A DNA stretch of 64,000 nucleotides from Pseudeuparius sepicola (lineage: Eukaryota > Arthropoda > Insecta > Coleoptera > Anthribidae), in the NCBI GenBank assembly GCA_963920635.1, contig OY987308.1, forward strand, positions 7,692,225-7,756,224, in the 5' to 3' direction. Each line of letters starts with the position of its first letter. Position 1 is the first letter of the stretch. Below are positions 11,201 to 22,046 of the stretch, one piece after another. Made by a program: the position numbers and the translations under genes. A model generated the notes under the pieces. That model did no database searches. It was not told the DNA's origin and saw nothing but the letters and a program-made list of their open reading frames with translations.

Positions 11201-13636
11201 TAGACTCCCAGGTCCGAACGTTTGGCCCTATTCAGAAGCCTTCTAACCTGCCTTCTGAGGCGTTCCAGGTTGGCATTCCACCATGCCCTCCTTGACCCTC
11301 CTTTTCAGGGGACAGTTGTCCTCATAAGATTGAACAATGATGGAGCCCAGTCGCTCAGCAGCGGCATCGAGCTCCTCCACTGTCTTGAATTTGCGTGGGA
11401 AACCCGCTAGTCACCCCCCTAGTTCCTCTTTATAGAGGTCCCAGTTGGTCGCTCGCGGATTTCTGTACTCTTGGTGTCCCTGATGGGGTTCCCCGAGAGT
11501 AAACAAGACGTATCTGTGGTCCGACAAGGAGTCGTCCCCAGACACGTGCCAGTCCCCCACTTCCCCGAGAAGCGGTCCCGTACATAGAGTGAGATCTATG
11601 ACGGAGCGCCTCCCTGGTGTGAAGAACGTGTATTCTGAACCACGGTTGGCTGTGTGCAACCCCACCGTGGCCATGAATTCCGTCAATTGGTCCCCCCTGC
11701 GGTTGCAGTCAGCACTGCCCCACAGAAAGTGGTGCGCATTGCTGTCGCACCCCACAAGAAGAGGGAGACCCTTCGACTCGCAGAAGGAGCACAGGGCTCT
11801 GAGCTCCTCCGGCGGACACTCCGCGCCTATGGGGAAGTAGGCCGAGGCTATCACTGCCCCAGTCCCTCTCCCCCCCAGACGCAAGCTCACCATCACAGGG
11901 AAACCCTATTAGGGATTTTTTACGACAAAATGTTATTAAGAAAACTTGTTCAGAATGAAAAACTGAGTAGAATTACAAAATTTCAAAAGTCTAAGCCTAC
12001 TTTGATTTTTAGCTTTTTCGCCTTTTTCACCCACTTTTTCTTAGAAATGTGTCCTTTCTGGAGCTTTCACGTCAAAATATTATTAAGGAAACTTGATCAT
12101 CGTGAAAAATAAAATTTTGACGTGAAAGCTCCAGAAAGGACACTTTTCTAAGAAAAAAGTGGGAGATAAATCTAAAAATCAAAGGAGGCCTAGCCTTTTG
12201 AAATTTTGCGAATCTATTCAGATTATCACCCAGCTAACCAAACCACGGTTTTACTACGTCAAAATGTCGTTATAAAATAACCTTATAACGTTAGGAAAAT
12301 CATGTGAAACTAACGTTATAATTATGACAAAAAGTCCGGTAGAGTGACAATATCCTGACGTAGAAATAACCTCATAAACTTAAAGTAGATATAACCTCAT
12401 AAAAAATAAAATTCGCATACCAACACCAGGGTTCGAACCTACGAACATCGGAATTAATGTCAACGCTCTTTCCAACTAAGCTATCGAAGCACTTGAAAAA
12501 TATTGCCTAAAACACTGTAAGCTAGAATCTCGATGACGTCACAGAAATAAATAGAAATAAAATAAAGGGTGCCTAAAAATTCATGTAATGGATGGGACAA
12601 AGCCAAAAGGATCTTAATCGTCTCAACGAAAGGACTCTATTGTGATTTCCCAAAAACCTTGGTCCAAGTTTTATTATTCGGGAGTATCTGTACCGTAGTA
12701 ATAACGTAATATTGACGCTAGTTTTATTACTTATTTTTATTATGTCATTTTTGATGTATTTATAAAGTTATATTTCCGTAAATTGAGCTACGTATTTGTT
12801 ACGTTATTAAAATAACGCGTTATAGGTAATTCGTGGTTAGCTGGGTATCGTAGTAATGACGTAATATTAACGCTACTCTAGGAACGTAATTTCTTTACAT
12901 ATTTTTTTACGTTAAATTGACGTTATACATCAAATGTGGTTAACGATGCCGAAATAATGACGTTATTTTAACGCTACTCTAGAAATGTAATTTCTTTACG
13001 TATTTTTTATGTTATAAAAATACGTTAAATTGACGTTATACGTCAAATGTAGTTAACTGGGCATTATGAACAAGTTTTCTTAATAACATTTCGTCGTAAA
13101 AAAAATCCCTAATGGGGTTTCTTGAAAATTCATTATTTAAAAAAAATCATAGCAGGCCATGAAATAATTACCCAATCCAAATACCACTGCCTATGAGATA
13201 CTCTCCCTTGGTACTACCAATAAAAAAATAGAGGGCATTTGTTTTCCTTACACTTCATATATTTCTGAGGTGTCCAGTATCAAATTGGGACACACTGTAT
13301 ATTAATCAGTCCCACCCTACACAATTTCGAACTACAATCCTCTGCACACCAAAAACATTAATTACCTACTAAAAAGTTCTGAACATTGTGGTGTAGTAAT
13401 TATCTACAAACAAACCCATTAAATCAAAAGAAAGATGAAAGATATACACCTGTTTATTTATAGTTTACTTTCATATTTGTACAAATTTCTGAGCAATTAT
13501 TTTGTTTTGAAATAATTTTTTTATTGCAGTAGCAGTGCGCCGAAATCCACTGTCGAGAAATACAACAGAAAAGGAGGTTGAAGACATAATTAAACTATAT
13601 TTAAGGAACATTTGTGGAAAGCAATATGAGAGTTAA
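5264..13636 (+). CDS. DUF4806-type transposon partner gene, locus A (five exons seen, 5' end missing)
   Basis: Exons joined by GT-AG introns with matching phases: 5264-5486, 6135-6956, 7011-7198, 8860-9022 and 13530-13636. They give 500 codons plus TAA. The first exon has the N-terminal module (VVVEF...TWIV...CYWP), the second a 49-residue tandem repeat. The last three give the DUF4806 core: a helical segment with an LEQSL block, then GGRDSVDTTRR, SINWTG and a C-terminal VAVRRNPLSR helix. No in-frame ATG with an open path lies between the transposase stop and 5264, so the start exon must be upstream, probably shared with the transposase. Introns hold a 1.5-kb foldback and a 4.5-kb nest with a LINE, yet the frame is intact. 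Function is unknown; pairing with the transposase suggests an accessory or DNA-binding partner, like En/Spm TnpA. Confidence 0.75.
5868..6057. mobile_element. MITE with TA duplication in a locus A intron
   Basis: The left end CAGGGTAGTTCGTTTTTAA and right end AAAAGTGAACCACCCTG are inverted repeats flanked by TA on both sides, as for Tc1/mariner-type MITEs. It sits in the intron between the first two recognised DUF4806 exons and does not disturb either splice site. Confidence 0.7.
6323..6900 (+). repeat. Four tandem 49-codon repeats inside a coding exon
   Basis: Four in-frame copies of a 147-bp unit (the first is 144 bp) start at 6323. Each encodes RLTPKSHRKSYNTEN..., MPQVLQSNEV and EEAAGQLPILVDT. 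The second and third units are nearly identical at DNA level, which points to recent unequal crossing-over or slippage. Locus B has a Ser/Thr/Asn-rich linker in the same place and no such repeat. Confidence 0.9.
7272..8808. mobile_element. 1.5-kb foldback element with two inner palindromes
   Basis: Outer arms pair from about 7290-7760 with 8303-8763 (for example GTCTCAGCTCCACAAAGACA with its complement at the right end). At the outer centre sit two further palindromes side by side: 7761-8099 (AGGGGGTTGCC.../...GGCAACCCCCTCT) and 8101-8303. Together with a weaker outer AAGAAGGGTAA pair, this gives palindromes within palindromes. It lies in the intron before the 8860 exon of locus A. Open frames here are incidental. 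Confidence 0.75.
8101..8303. repeat. Near-perfect 203-bp palindrome
   Basis: The sequence runs from AAGGATCAGAAATATACTTC to its exact complement at 8284-8303, with about 90-bp arms and a short central loop near 8193-8212. Arms are almost mismatch-free, so it is either young or maintained by gene conversion. It is embedded at the centre of the 7272-8808 foldback. Confidence 0.85.
9419..9930 (-). pseudogene. LINE connection and RNase H-like segment, frameshifted
   Basis: Two overlapping minus frames carry what follows the reverse transcriptase in this LINE group. At 9706-9930 is LQR-like DKIQRLACLCITGAM and ALETLVGLPPL. At 9419-9781 is WYRDGSKMGNGTGAGAF, matching the first catalytic-Asp strand of RNase H (D-G-S-K). 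The shift between them shows decay. An RNase H after the reverse transcriptase fits I/LOA-type elements better than plain Jockey. Confidence 0.65.
9967..11100 (-). pseudogene. LINE reverse transcriptase
   Basis: A 377-codon frame has reverse-transcriptase motifs in order: FLDIEGAFDN (first catalytic Asp), ASRGCPQGGVLSPLLWCM, the catalytic AYADDIVIL, then WCEMNGLSVNPNK and VKYLGVRL. It ends at about 9985, where related proteins continue, so a frameshift has cut it. The companion RNase H part is in another frame further left. It belongs to the same decayed element as the endonuclease segment. Confidence 0.85.
11411..11896 (-). pseudogene. LINE endonuclease (EEP/APE) domain, partial
   Basis: This 161-codon frame has the C-terminal half of an exonuclease-endonuclease-phosphatase domain. 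It shows GCDSNAHHFLWGS, NRRGDQLTEF, a VIDLTLC strand and the catalytic SDHRYVLF. In APE-type LINEs this enzyme nicks the target DNA to prime reverse transcription. The N-terminal half is lost by 5' truncation, and the frame closes before the reverse transcriptase, so the copy is dead. Confidence 0.8.
12228..13063. mobile_element. Inserted repeat with CCCAGCTAACC ends and dispersed ACGTTA motifs
   Basis: The left end CCCAGCTAACCA is complemented by TGGTTAGCTGGG at 12834-12845 and by GTTAACTGGG at about 13052-13061, so the element ends in one of two related right-end copies. Words such as GACGTTAT, ATAACGT and TACGTTA recur throughout. It interrupts the left arm of the 9044-13297 foldback, whose pairing resumes at about 13064. 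Non-coding. Confidence 0.6.
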
Positions 13637-13784
13637 ATATATTTATATTTTAATGAAGATAATTATTTAGTTTCGTTATGGTGTTTCACTATAGAAGACC
13701 CCCCATCATCAACAACAGAGCATTTATCACAGAAGGTATATTCACTGTCTTAATATTTTTTACTCTATTTTTTTACGCAAATAT

Positions 13785-14149
13785 ATAGGGTGTAAAATAA
13801 AGGTTGGGAGTAAATTAAACGGTGGAAAAAAAATGTTTTATTTATATATGGAATCATGCTCTACCGGCTTTTATTTACAAGCTACAGGGGCGCTAACAAT
13901 GTCAAAAAAAATAGTTTTTCTCTAATAACTTGAATGATGATAATGAAACGAAATTAAGCGACAATAATTTTATCATGATCTTCTAATGTTAGAAAGTTAT
14001 TAGAGAAACTATTTTTTTTTTAATTTTTAGCGCTCCTTGTAGCTTGGAAACTAAAACCGGTAGAGCATAAGTCCATATATGAATTATAAAAAAAAATACA
14101 TAAAAATCCACCGTTTATTTTATTCCTAACATTTATGTTACTCCCTGTA
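13785..14149. mobile_element. Foldback MITE, about 365 bp
   Basis: The left end AGGGTGTAAAATAAAGGTTG is complemented by the right end ...TTATGTTACTCCCTGT. Pairing continues through AAACGGTGGA/TCCACCGTTT, CTCTACCGG/CCGGTAGAG, and TCTCTAATAACTT with its complement. The whole element forms one imperfect hairpin. It follows the locus A stop codon by about 150 bp. Confidence 0.7.
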
Positions 14150-14161
14150 TATTTTATTATA

Positions 14162-14213
14162 CAGGGTGAGATTTTTTCGATGCCATAGTGGGCATCGAAG
14201 AAAACTCACCCTG
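14162..14213. mobile_element. 52-bp micro-MITE made only of two terminal repeats
   Basis: CAGGGTGAGATTTTTTCGAT on the left pairs with the complementary right arm (ATCGAAGAAAACTCACCCTG) around a loop of about 12 bases. TA flanks both sides (14160-14161 and 14214-14215). Nothing lies between the two repeats, so this is the smallest transposition-like unit in the window. Confidence 0.75.
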
Positions 14214-14215
14214 TA

Positions 14216-14700
14216 TATATTTTTCTCGAAAAAAATCAATGTGAAAGGTCAATCAAAATTAATTTGTACATTCAATTTAGTAGCACACACAATATATACC
14301 TTCAGTGAATGCAAACAAAGTGTCAAAATGAAATGCATATTTATTTAAAGTAAATATACAGAAAAATCATTCTGCAAGCACATATAAAAGATTACAGTAT
14401 GGACCTTTAGAATAATAATAAAGTACACGAGAAGTGCCTGATTTGTATATAATATCAACAGTCGGGACGCTTTAACAATGCTTCAAAAGTACTTCACTGC
14501 AGTACGATGCGCGCGCATACTACTTGTAGACCACCACTTATTAAGCGCTTTTTGAGCTGGCACTGGAGCACTTGCCAGGTGAATATTACATGTGCATTAT
14601 AAGCATTTGACTACTTTTGAGAAGTGCTTTTCTGGCACTTGTGGAGTTAATTTTGCTATCTGGGTCACCTCTAGCTTAAGAAATAATTACGAAAATTTAC
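14216..14700. other. No gene recognised
   Basis: AT-rich sequence without a convincing coding frame, terminal repeat or tandem repeat. A short run of ARTACTTCACTGCAGTA-like inverted words near 14480-14510 and GCACTT/AAGTGC words at 14570-14640 are the only structure I see. Confidence 0.5.
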
Positions 14701-14779
14701 AACCCCTAATTTTAGAAGTAGAAAATAAGATATGGTAGAAGCTATAATAAAGATAGTAAACCAAGCCTTTTTAATATCA

Positions 14780-16049
14780 TTAGTATCATAAATAAGTGGT
14801 TTACAGAGTCTCTCGATGCGAATGATGGAGTAAGATACGATAACGCTATACGCACTCTCGAAAAGAACCAACAGAAAATTTTATAGCAAACTAATATCAA
14901 ATTTCGCTATTTAATTGACCATTACAGCAATTCGATAGAAACAATAATCAATAATCAACAAAAGATTTATGTAGTATATGAAACGCTTTTATGAAAGAGT
15001 TCAACACGAAATAGACATTTTATATAAGTATACCGTATACCTCAGTATACTAAATCAAATTTTCATCAATGCAAATGTCATTACTTTTATTAATAATTTA
15101 GAAAATGTTATAACATTTTCTAATTTGCATACGATTCACCCGGACATTCTAAGTATTAACGATTTAAAAGAAATACTAAGGGAGCTAAATACACACTATT
15201 CTTCTGACGAAATTGTTGACTTAAGTCTGTACGACTGGTACTCGGTTATAAAAACAAGCTGTTTCATCTCAAATAATCAAATAATATTCCCTTAAATGTT
15301 CCCTTGGTCCACCGGAATAAATTCGAATATTGTCACTTATATCCTATCCCCTCATCGGACAATTCCATAATTTTACCCCGAAAACCCCACTTGGCTCTGA
15401 GCAATACCAACTATCAATATATGGATAGCCCCTGCGAAGAACGCCTGATTTCCAACCCCAAAGAAGATTGCATTACTGCTCTGATCACTGGAGGAGAACC
15501 AAGCTGCAATATGGTCAAAGTACAAATTCATGACCAAATAGTAGAGAAAGTTAATGACGAGTTCATAATTGTGATCCCAAAGGACAACATAAAAATAAAA
15601 TCAACCTGCAAAGACACTGATGTATTACAAACAATGTATTACAAACTCCGCACCTTATCTGGTTACCAACGAACTGTAAAACTGAAATCAATGGAATTAT
15701 ATGTAGCCACCAAAAATCCAACAGCAAGACCCACTCCTTGACACTGCCAGCCTTTAAAACCAGTATGACAAGGGAAAGCCAAAGTTTTGGAAAATTACAT
15801 ATACAGAATATATCTCTCAACGAACTGCATACTCTCCGAAAACACATCGACTTAATCAGCCCAGTTGTCATGGAACAATTTCAAGAAACAAACAATATTT
15901 GGATTGTATGGACAATTATAACAACCACAATAATAATATTGATTGAGTATGGAGTCTACAAATGCCGAAAGCTCTGGATACGTTCGACGAGTTCAAAAAA
16001 GGAGAAAGAAGAAAATATGCCTACTTCAGTCCTTTTCATCCTGAAGTAG
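14780..16049 (+). pseudogene. Envelope-gene remnant of an errantivirus-like LTR retrotransposon
   Basis: Frames at about 14800-14880, 14978-15295, 15304-15741 and 15738-16049 carry successive pieces of an F-type envelope protein of the kind found in gypsy-like insect elements. In order: an ANDG...RYDNAI helix segment, an IHPDILS block, a Cys-containing ectodomain with HLYPIPS and IILPRKPHL, and finally a hydrophobic transmembrane segment (WIVWTIITTTIIILIEYGVY) followed by a basic tail. In an intact element this would be a membrane fusion glycoprotein. Here it is broken by frame changes and stops, with no gag or pol nearby. Identification rests on recalled family patterns. Confidence 0.65.
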
Positions 16050-16054
16050 CCTCT

Positions 16055-16230
16055 TGAGGACGGAGGAGTTAGGTACATAGAAATTCCTGCTACATCAGAA
16101 TAAACGAATTTATAACAACTTTGTATAGCATTGCGATGTCAGATTAAATCCATACTCCTTGTAACGCGTTTACCCAAATAAACGTTTTTAAAAAGCCCAC
16201 TGCTGCGTTGATATATGTAATTTATTAACA
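16055..16230 (+). mobile_element. Probable polypurine tract and start of a 3' LTR
   Basis: Just after the envelope remnant, GAGGACGGAGGAGTTAGGTA (from 16055) resembles the purine tract and AGTTA start of gypsy-type LTRs. A CAAATAAACG polyadenylation-like signal lies near 16174. The right end of the LTR is not clear, and no matching 5' LTR lies in the window, so this is a decayed 3' end. Confidence 0.45.
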
Positions 16231-18878
16231 CAAAAACATGTAAATATTTCTTCAGCATGCGTTTGTACGCGGCAATGGCGAAAGTCAAACAGTTTTGTGT
16301 GTTGTGTTTACAAAATAAAGAAAAATTAACAGCCTTTACGGAACAGACTTTGCAATAATATAAAGAAATGTTTCTCATTAGACAGGCAATAATTTGAAAA
16401 TAAATTATGTGCATATTCCCGAAGAAGTGAATAACGTCTAACAGTACCATCCAAAATGCTATTATCAGGCTGATGACGATATTTTACCAATAGAACATGA
16501 GATTGAAGACTGATGATGACAAAAAAGATTATAAAAGAAGTTTGAGATTAAATATCGACATGTTAAAATGATTTAATATTGTACCTGTACCTAGTACAGG
16601 ATTATAATGCATTACAATTAAGCACTATATAATTACCCATTGAAAGTTAAATGTATTTTGGATTATGTAGAACTGAAGTTAAGTCGAGATTGCCCCCTGC
16701 ACGTTCTTCATAATTAATGATGAACTACCCCCACCGCGACCTAGCCAGCTGACACCCCAAACGTAGCTGCACAATGTGGGTACAATCAAATGAAAATATA
16801 AAGAAACTGTCCGATAACGTTGCACTTTTGTACACGGGCGCCAGGACTATATCTGTGAGAATGTCGAGTCTCACAGGTGTATCACATATCAAATTTCAGA
16901 ATTTTATCTTTGAAAATATTTAAAAAAACGTTTGCGAAACTGTCCATTTCGGGAGCTATAGCTCCCTTAGGGGGTATTTATAATAATAATTCTCACCCTC
17001 ACAATACTCCAAACTAGGAGTATTAAGACTATATTTGCAGGAACTTTTTTTAGGTCGCGAATTTCGAATACTCATTTTCGTGGCACACTGTAAAAAAAAC
17101 ATTTCAAAACGATTTTACTCGAAGTTAAACAAGAGCAACTTTTTTATTAATATCAAATCCGTAAGGAACAAATCATCGCCACACCTAACTCAACAATGTA
17201 TTAAAGAAACCTTTAAATTCACCAATGATGCAGCAGGTATGTGTAATCCAGGTTCCAAAACTCATAGATGGGGAAGGAAATTAACATGTAACAGCGATAA
17301 GCGAAGATGTTAAAAGTTAGAGAAAAATGGGAAGGTTCACTTATTAATTTGCAGAATATTCCATCATACCTATGTAATTGTTGTAGGGTAAACATCTTTA
17401 GTGGTTTGTTAAAAGCAGATAAGAACTTGTATGTTTGTGAGGAAGCAGGCCACGAAAAAGATACTGCCTGGCACACCAATGCAAAGGATACTTGGCTGCG
17501 CCCTATTTAGGAACTACACAAAAGGCATAATCAGAGGTTTCAGATGTGGACATATATATGGAAAATATTAAAATTTAGAAGAAACTTGACACATGACCAT
17601 AACAAATATTTGTCATGGGAAAGGTTCCCATGCTCAGGATTTATAAAGGAAGACATGGTGCAGTATTCCATGCATCTCGAGTTCTCGTACTTGTGCTGAA
17701 GCTCCCCCATCAAAGTGGCCTGAGAATCCAAGGATTTGCGGTTTGACCGTACGCGTATTGACACCCCCGAAGCAAGCCTTGAACACCAAACAAATAATTT
17801 AATTTGGGCTGCACAAGCAGTTAGGCTTGTTCAAATAAAATATAAACATGGTAACTTTCGCTGAAATGTTTTCATGGAATTTAACGCTGCTGTTTATTCT
17901 TGACTACTCGGAAAACCCTTATTACAGACACAGAAATATACAGATCTCCAAAATGCTTTGTATCATTTTCTTGCCTATTCATCAAAATCACTTGTAGAAC
18001 TGTAGAAGATTGGAATCTAATAATGTGTTCACAAAAAAATATTTCAACTGTTAGTGTACTGTTCAACACAGTAACCGTCGTATTAGTTAGAAACCTTAAG
18101 TTCACAGAACTTTAACAATCCCTGTTAGTTCCTTGACAGAAATTGATTTTTGGTTATAACAAATGTTGATCTAATCAAGTTACTGTATTAATCTTTAGAA
18201 CAATGGACAATATGTTTATCTGAGACTTGGACGAACCAGCTCATATATTTTCAGTAACTATTTAAAAGCTCCCATCCTGGTTAGCCCTAAAGACTGTGCC
18301 CACCAAAAAAGTTGATTACAATTTTGGAGAGGTCTATGGGATCCCCTATCGTGGAGGGGAGGAGGGAGAGGCTGTGGAACATCTCTTCAGCACTTTTGCA
18401 TAATATATGTCCTCTTTCAACTTAAAAGTTCTTGTCTAGCCGGCACCAATTGAAGAAAAGGTCAATGAAATTTCTTGAGGATGTTTTGTCTCCATCAGTG
18501 CAGGTACTGAAAGAAAAGAAATAAAATAAATTAGACACTATTTTATAAAAAGTAAATTTCGTATTGTAGTGATGTTGTCATAGTAAATATTTGAAGAAAA
18601 TAAAAAATAAATAATAGAGAAAGAGAGAATAATTCGTTATAAATAGAATAAATGGCCCAGTAAAATCCATTGATTTCCTTATCTTCCTTGGTTTGGATTT
18701 TATTAGCTTCCCAAATCTGAGAGGTATTTCTGCCCCACCCTGTGTAATGGCAGTGGATAGAATGAAACTGACCCAAAACTTATTAAAATCAACAAGAGAA
18801 ATAATATAAAATTATTACGGATCCATTTATGCGCCCCATCTAAGCAGGGGGGCCTTTAAACCAACAATACAATTCATA
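16231..18878. other. 2.6 kb without a recognised gene
   Basis: Several short open frames (for example 17035-17313 and 17307-17510) show no domain I know and no splice-linked continuation. A small hairpin TGTGAGAATGTCGAGTCTCACA lies at about 16855-16876. The words AATAATAATTCTCACCCTCACA near 16981 recur, inverted, at about 23004-23025 at the 3' end of the LINE, so a related LINE tail may lie here. Otherwise nothing supported. Confidence 0.5.
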
Positions 18879-19690
18879 CAAAATGAATATTTAACGTCCC
18901 CAATAATAATTAAGAAATGGCTCGTGTCATATGGGACAAAATGTTTTGGTTCTTGGCAACACCAAACTAGTTTCCAATACCCAATATAAATTTAGTATGG
19001 GGCTTTCGAAGGTGTGTTATGTGGAATAAGGAAGGGTCCTGCCAAAAACCAAAACAATGTGAGTGTGTATATATCGATCGGTCTGTCGACATATAAAAAG
19101 AAGTCGGCACGCGGCGCGGTGTATAACACAGAAGAAGCATACATACGGGGAGTCAAGAAACTCGATTGGTTCATCACCGAGTATCTTCTAATATATAGAA
19201 ATCAACAAGGATCGAACCCTGAGTTTCAATCGGCATGTGCTTACGTCTATATACAAACGATGATCAAACAAAATGAATATTAATGTCCCCAATAATAATT
19301 AAAAATATGGCTCGGGGCATATGGGACAAAATGTTTTAGTTCTTGGCAACACCAAACTAGTTTCCAATATTTAATGGAAATTTAGTATGGTGCTTTCGGA
19401 GGTGTGCAGACCAGGACAGTCACCAGTTTCGCACTTGTTGCTCCTCATCAGGGACACCTCCGAAAGCCTCCTACTAAATTTCCATTAGATATTGGAAACT
19501 AGTTTGGTGTTGCCAAGAATCAAAACATTTTGTTATTATTGGGGTTTTAAATATTCATTTCGTTTCATCATCGTTTGGCTATAGACGTTAAGCACACAAG
19601 GATTGAAACTCACGTTTCGATCCACGTTGATTTCTATATATTAGAAGATACTCGGAGATGAACCAATTGAGTTGCTTGGCGCCTATTGAA
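18879..19690. repeat. Direct and inverted repeat cluster with tRNA-like segments
   Basis: A block with GGGACAAAATGTTTT and GGCAACACCAAACTAGTTTCC occurs directly at 18879-19016 and 19270-19412, and inverted at 19446-19560. A second block, with GATTGGTTCATC and AGTATCTTCTAATATATAG, occurs at 19155-19235 (+) and 19600-19690 (-). That block has a B-box-like GGATCGAACCC and could be a tRNA-derived SINE head. About 19160-19690 therefore folds into a long hairpin with its centre near 19430. Confidence 0.6.
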
Positions 19691-19866
19691 AAGGCATCGT
19701 GAGCTGATGTGATCATTTCTATACTAGGACATATTATTTCTTTAGATTTTATATGAATTACTCCTGCATAATAAGAGTACTCTTTTATTGTTGCAGTGAG
19801 GTGGGTGGACGACTTGGCCTGTAGCATCTATATGTAGTGTGTTGCTATGGTGCAAAGCTAGAATTT
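19691..19866 (-). pseudogene. Inverted partial copy of the Mutator-like transposase
   Basis: On the minus strand this encodes the same stretch as about 20640-20815 on the plus strand: YYAGVIHIKSKEI, EMITSAHDAFSIGA, and the CAAAGCTAG/CACACTACATAT flank. It is an inverted fragment lying directly before the main copy, so a duplication or inverted insertion of the element occurred. Not functional. Confidence 0.8.
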
Positions 19867-21946
19867 GCGGCCACAGCCGTTCCAACTATGACACCGCCAC
19901 GAAATGTATCATCGCAATCTAAAACCAATCATTCTTCTACACATTCCTACACACCTTCATTTACAACACCCACAAATACAACCCTTCCAACGTTAGTAAG
20001 ACAGAAAATTGAATTTTCCAAGTGCAGGACGTTAGAAGGAACATTTTTCATGACGACCGAAGAGCTAAACGATATTGTAGAAAACTGACTGATTATTATA
20101 TTACAGTGAAACGAAAATTTGAGACAGTAAATAGTACTTGCGTATTAAATTTTAAAAAAACGAAAACCAATGCAGCCTCTACAAAGCATTTAATATACGC
20201 TTACTGTGCTCATAAAAACTGCAAATGCTTCATAATAAAACTAGAAGAAATCGGCAAAAAAATTAGTGCTAGCGTCTTAAGCTCCTCGTTCCATTACAAT
20301 CACAGCAACCAAAAAAGAACGACTTATGTAAGAACTACGGAGAGAAAGATTTTAGGACAAAAAATATTAAATACAACTCCATTTAAGCAACGTTTGAAAG
20401 ATATTGCAGATACGCCAACACAGGTATGCCAACATCGCATATAGAACGAGGGTATGTACGCAATATCAAGTCCACAGATGTATACCGAAAGGTAAAATCG
20501 GAAAAGATGTCGGATCTCCACAGACACCAAAATAAAGTATTGAACTTAATTTTAATGGCTCGAGAAAATCCTTATATTTATCGCGTGTTTGAGCCATTAA
20601 CGGTATACATTTTTAGTGAGGAGCAATTGCAAATTCTAGCTTTGCACCATAGCAACACACTACATATAGATGCTATAGGCCAAGTCGTCCACCCACCTCC
20701 TCACTGCAACAATAAAAGAGTACTCTATTATGCAGGAGTGATACATATAAAATGTAAAGAAATAATATTTCCTATTCTAGAAATGATCACATCAGCTCAC
20801 GATGCCTTTTCAATAGGTGCTTGGTTGTATACATTTCAAACATTTTGTATAAAATCAAAATTAAAATGGCTTCGCTATTCTAAACGCCATCAACTATCAC
20901 TATAATATAATAATAATAATAATAATAATAATAGTGTCTTTATTGAATACATCAGTGAAATATAAAACATGAATATTAGAGGATGGCGACGTTCACACTA
21001 GGTGCTCTTCCACGCTCTTCCACGCTCTTCTAATATGTGTTCAGATTTAAATATATACGTCAACAAATGTTATAATTTCATTATGGGAGACAAAAAAGAA
21101 AAGCCCAGTAATATTTTAAAAATTTGCGGCTGCCATTTTATTAAAATAATAGTAAATGATATCAACAAAATTTGCGGAAAAGACGAAAAGAAAAAATATT
21201 TTTTAAAAAAATTATGGCAGCCGCTTTTGCAATGGAAAATATCAAAGTGCTTGAAAAATGGTTTTTAAGTTTGAATGATTTTTGTACATCCAAGTATGTT
21301 ACATCTGTACACATTGTGTACTACACAAACCCTGGATGAATACATGATACCCGATGATTTTTCAGATATCAGTGATAGTAGTGAATATGCAGACACTCAA
21401 TTAAACTCTGACGAAAATAGCGCATTGTATGAGAAATCATTTTTCTACAAACATTTTAATAATTTATTACTAAGCCACACTCCACCATCAACTACTGAAT
21501 TAGAAAATCCCTATTTTCAGCCAGAAAGTGCCAAATCTGGGTTTAAGAAAATATATTCCATATATGCCATTGTGGACCAATGTAATTAAATCTCCCCTCG
21601 AAGAATATGCCACATCCGAAATTAGGTACAGCAATGCTCCGGTGGAAAATCATTTTAAAAAAGTAAAATGTAATATTTTACCCACCAAGGGTTTAAGATG
21701 TAGCAGGTTTGTGCGAGTGTTACGAGAATTCATTTTAAATTTGCAAAAAGAAATTACACTAAACATCAACAAAACTCTATGTGCAGTAGGCAAAAAAACG
21801 GAAATGGAAACAGAAGAAATTTGGCGCAAAACCAACAAGAGAAGAAGACCTTTGTACCTAAAATCTGATATTTTAAGAAAGCCAGTAAAGTCAGTGCAGC
21901 TGAATAAAAATAACACCGTAAAAAAACATAAAATATTATAAACCAA
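19867..21946 (+). pseudogene. Mutator-like (MULE) transposase, decayed
   Basis: Successive frames 19867-20088, 20022-20444, 20426-20905, 21002-21268, 21275-21589 and 21528-21941 join only through frame changes. Recognisable parts: an N-terminal Cys/His segment (YAYCAHKNCKCFIIK), the first catalytic-Asp region (LHIDAIGQVV), FPILEMITSAHDAF, and CGCHFIKIIVNDI...KICGKDE. These are typical of animal MULE-type transposases with an attached Ulp1 domain. A short (TAA)n run (about 20904-20931) and extra sequence interrupt it at 20906-21020. The family excises DNA transposons; this copy cannot. Confidence 0.65.
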
Positions 21947-22046
21947 TTTCTATAGATTACGTCGTAGCGTGGTATTCCGATGCGGTTCCTTTTAAATATT
22001 TATAATATAAACACTTTCAGATTCCCAGTGGGTATCAAATTTTTTA

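Larger units (their letters stand above)
9232..11899 (-). mobile_element. 5'-truncated APE-type LINE (Jockey/I/LOA-like), minus strand
   Basis: This 2.67-kb insertion has the target duplication GAAACCCTAT at 9222-9231 and 11900-11909. It is markedly GC-richer than its surroundings. Reading leftward it encodes, in order, part of an apurinic-type endonuclease, a reverse transcriptase and an RNase H-like segment. The 5' end is missing, as is common after target-primed reverse transcription. It has inserted into one arm of the 9044-13297 foldback. Confidence 0.85.
9044..13297. mobile_element. Foldback MITE with TA duplication, expanded by nested insertions
   Basis: The ends CAGTGTGTCCCAATTTGATA (left) and TATCAAATTGGGACACACTG (right) are perfect inverted repeats flanked by TA. 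Pairing continues inward for about 190 bp and resumes inside: 11910-12095 pairs with 12100-12228 and 13064-13130. Removing the LINE (9232-11899) and the 12.2-13.06 kb insert leaves about 740 bp that folds into one hairpin. The element lies in the last intron of the locus A DUF4806 gene. Confidence 0.8.

Noticed and set aside
13690..13740. Possible extra exon after the locus A stop (TATAG|AAGACC...CAGAAG|GTATAT)
   Set aside because: Acceptor and donor look fair, but it lies downstream of the stop codon and no upstream exon is known to join it.
17035..17510. Two consecutive open frames with Cys residues
   Set aside because: No domain pattern, no splice sites linking them, and an unremarkable length for AT-rich DNA.
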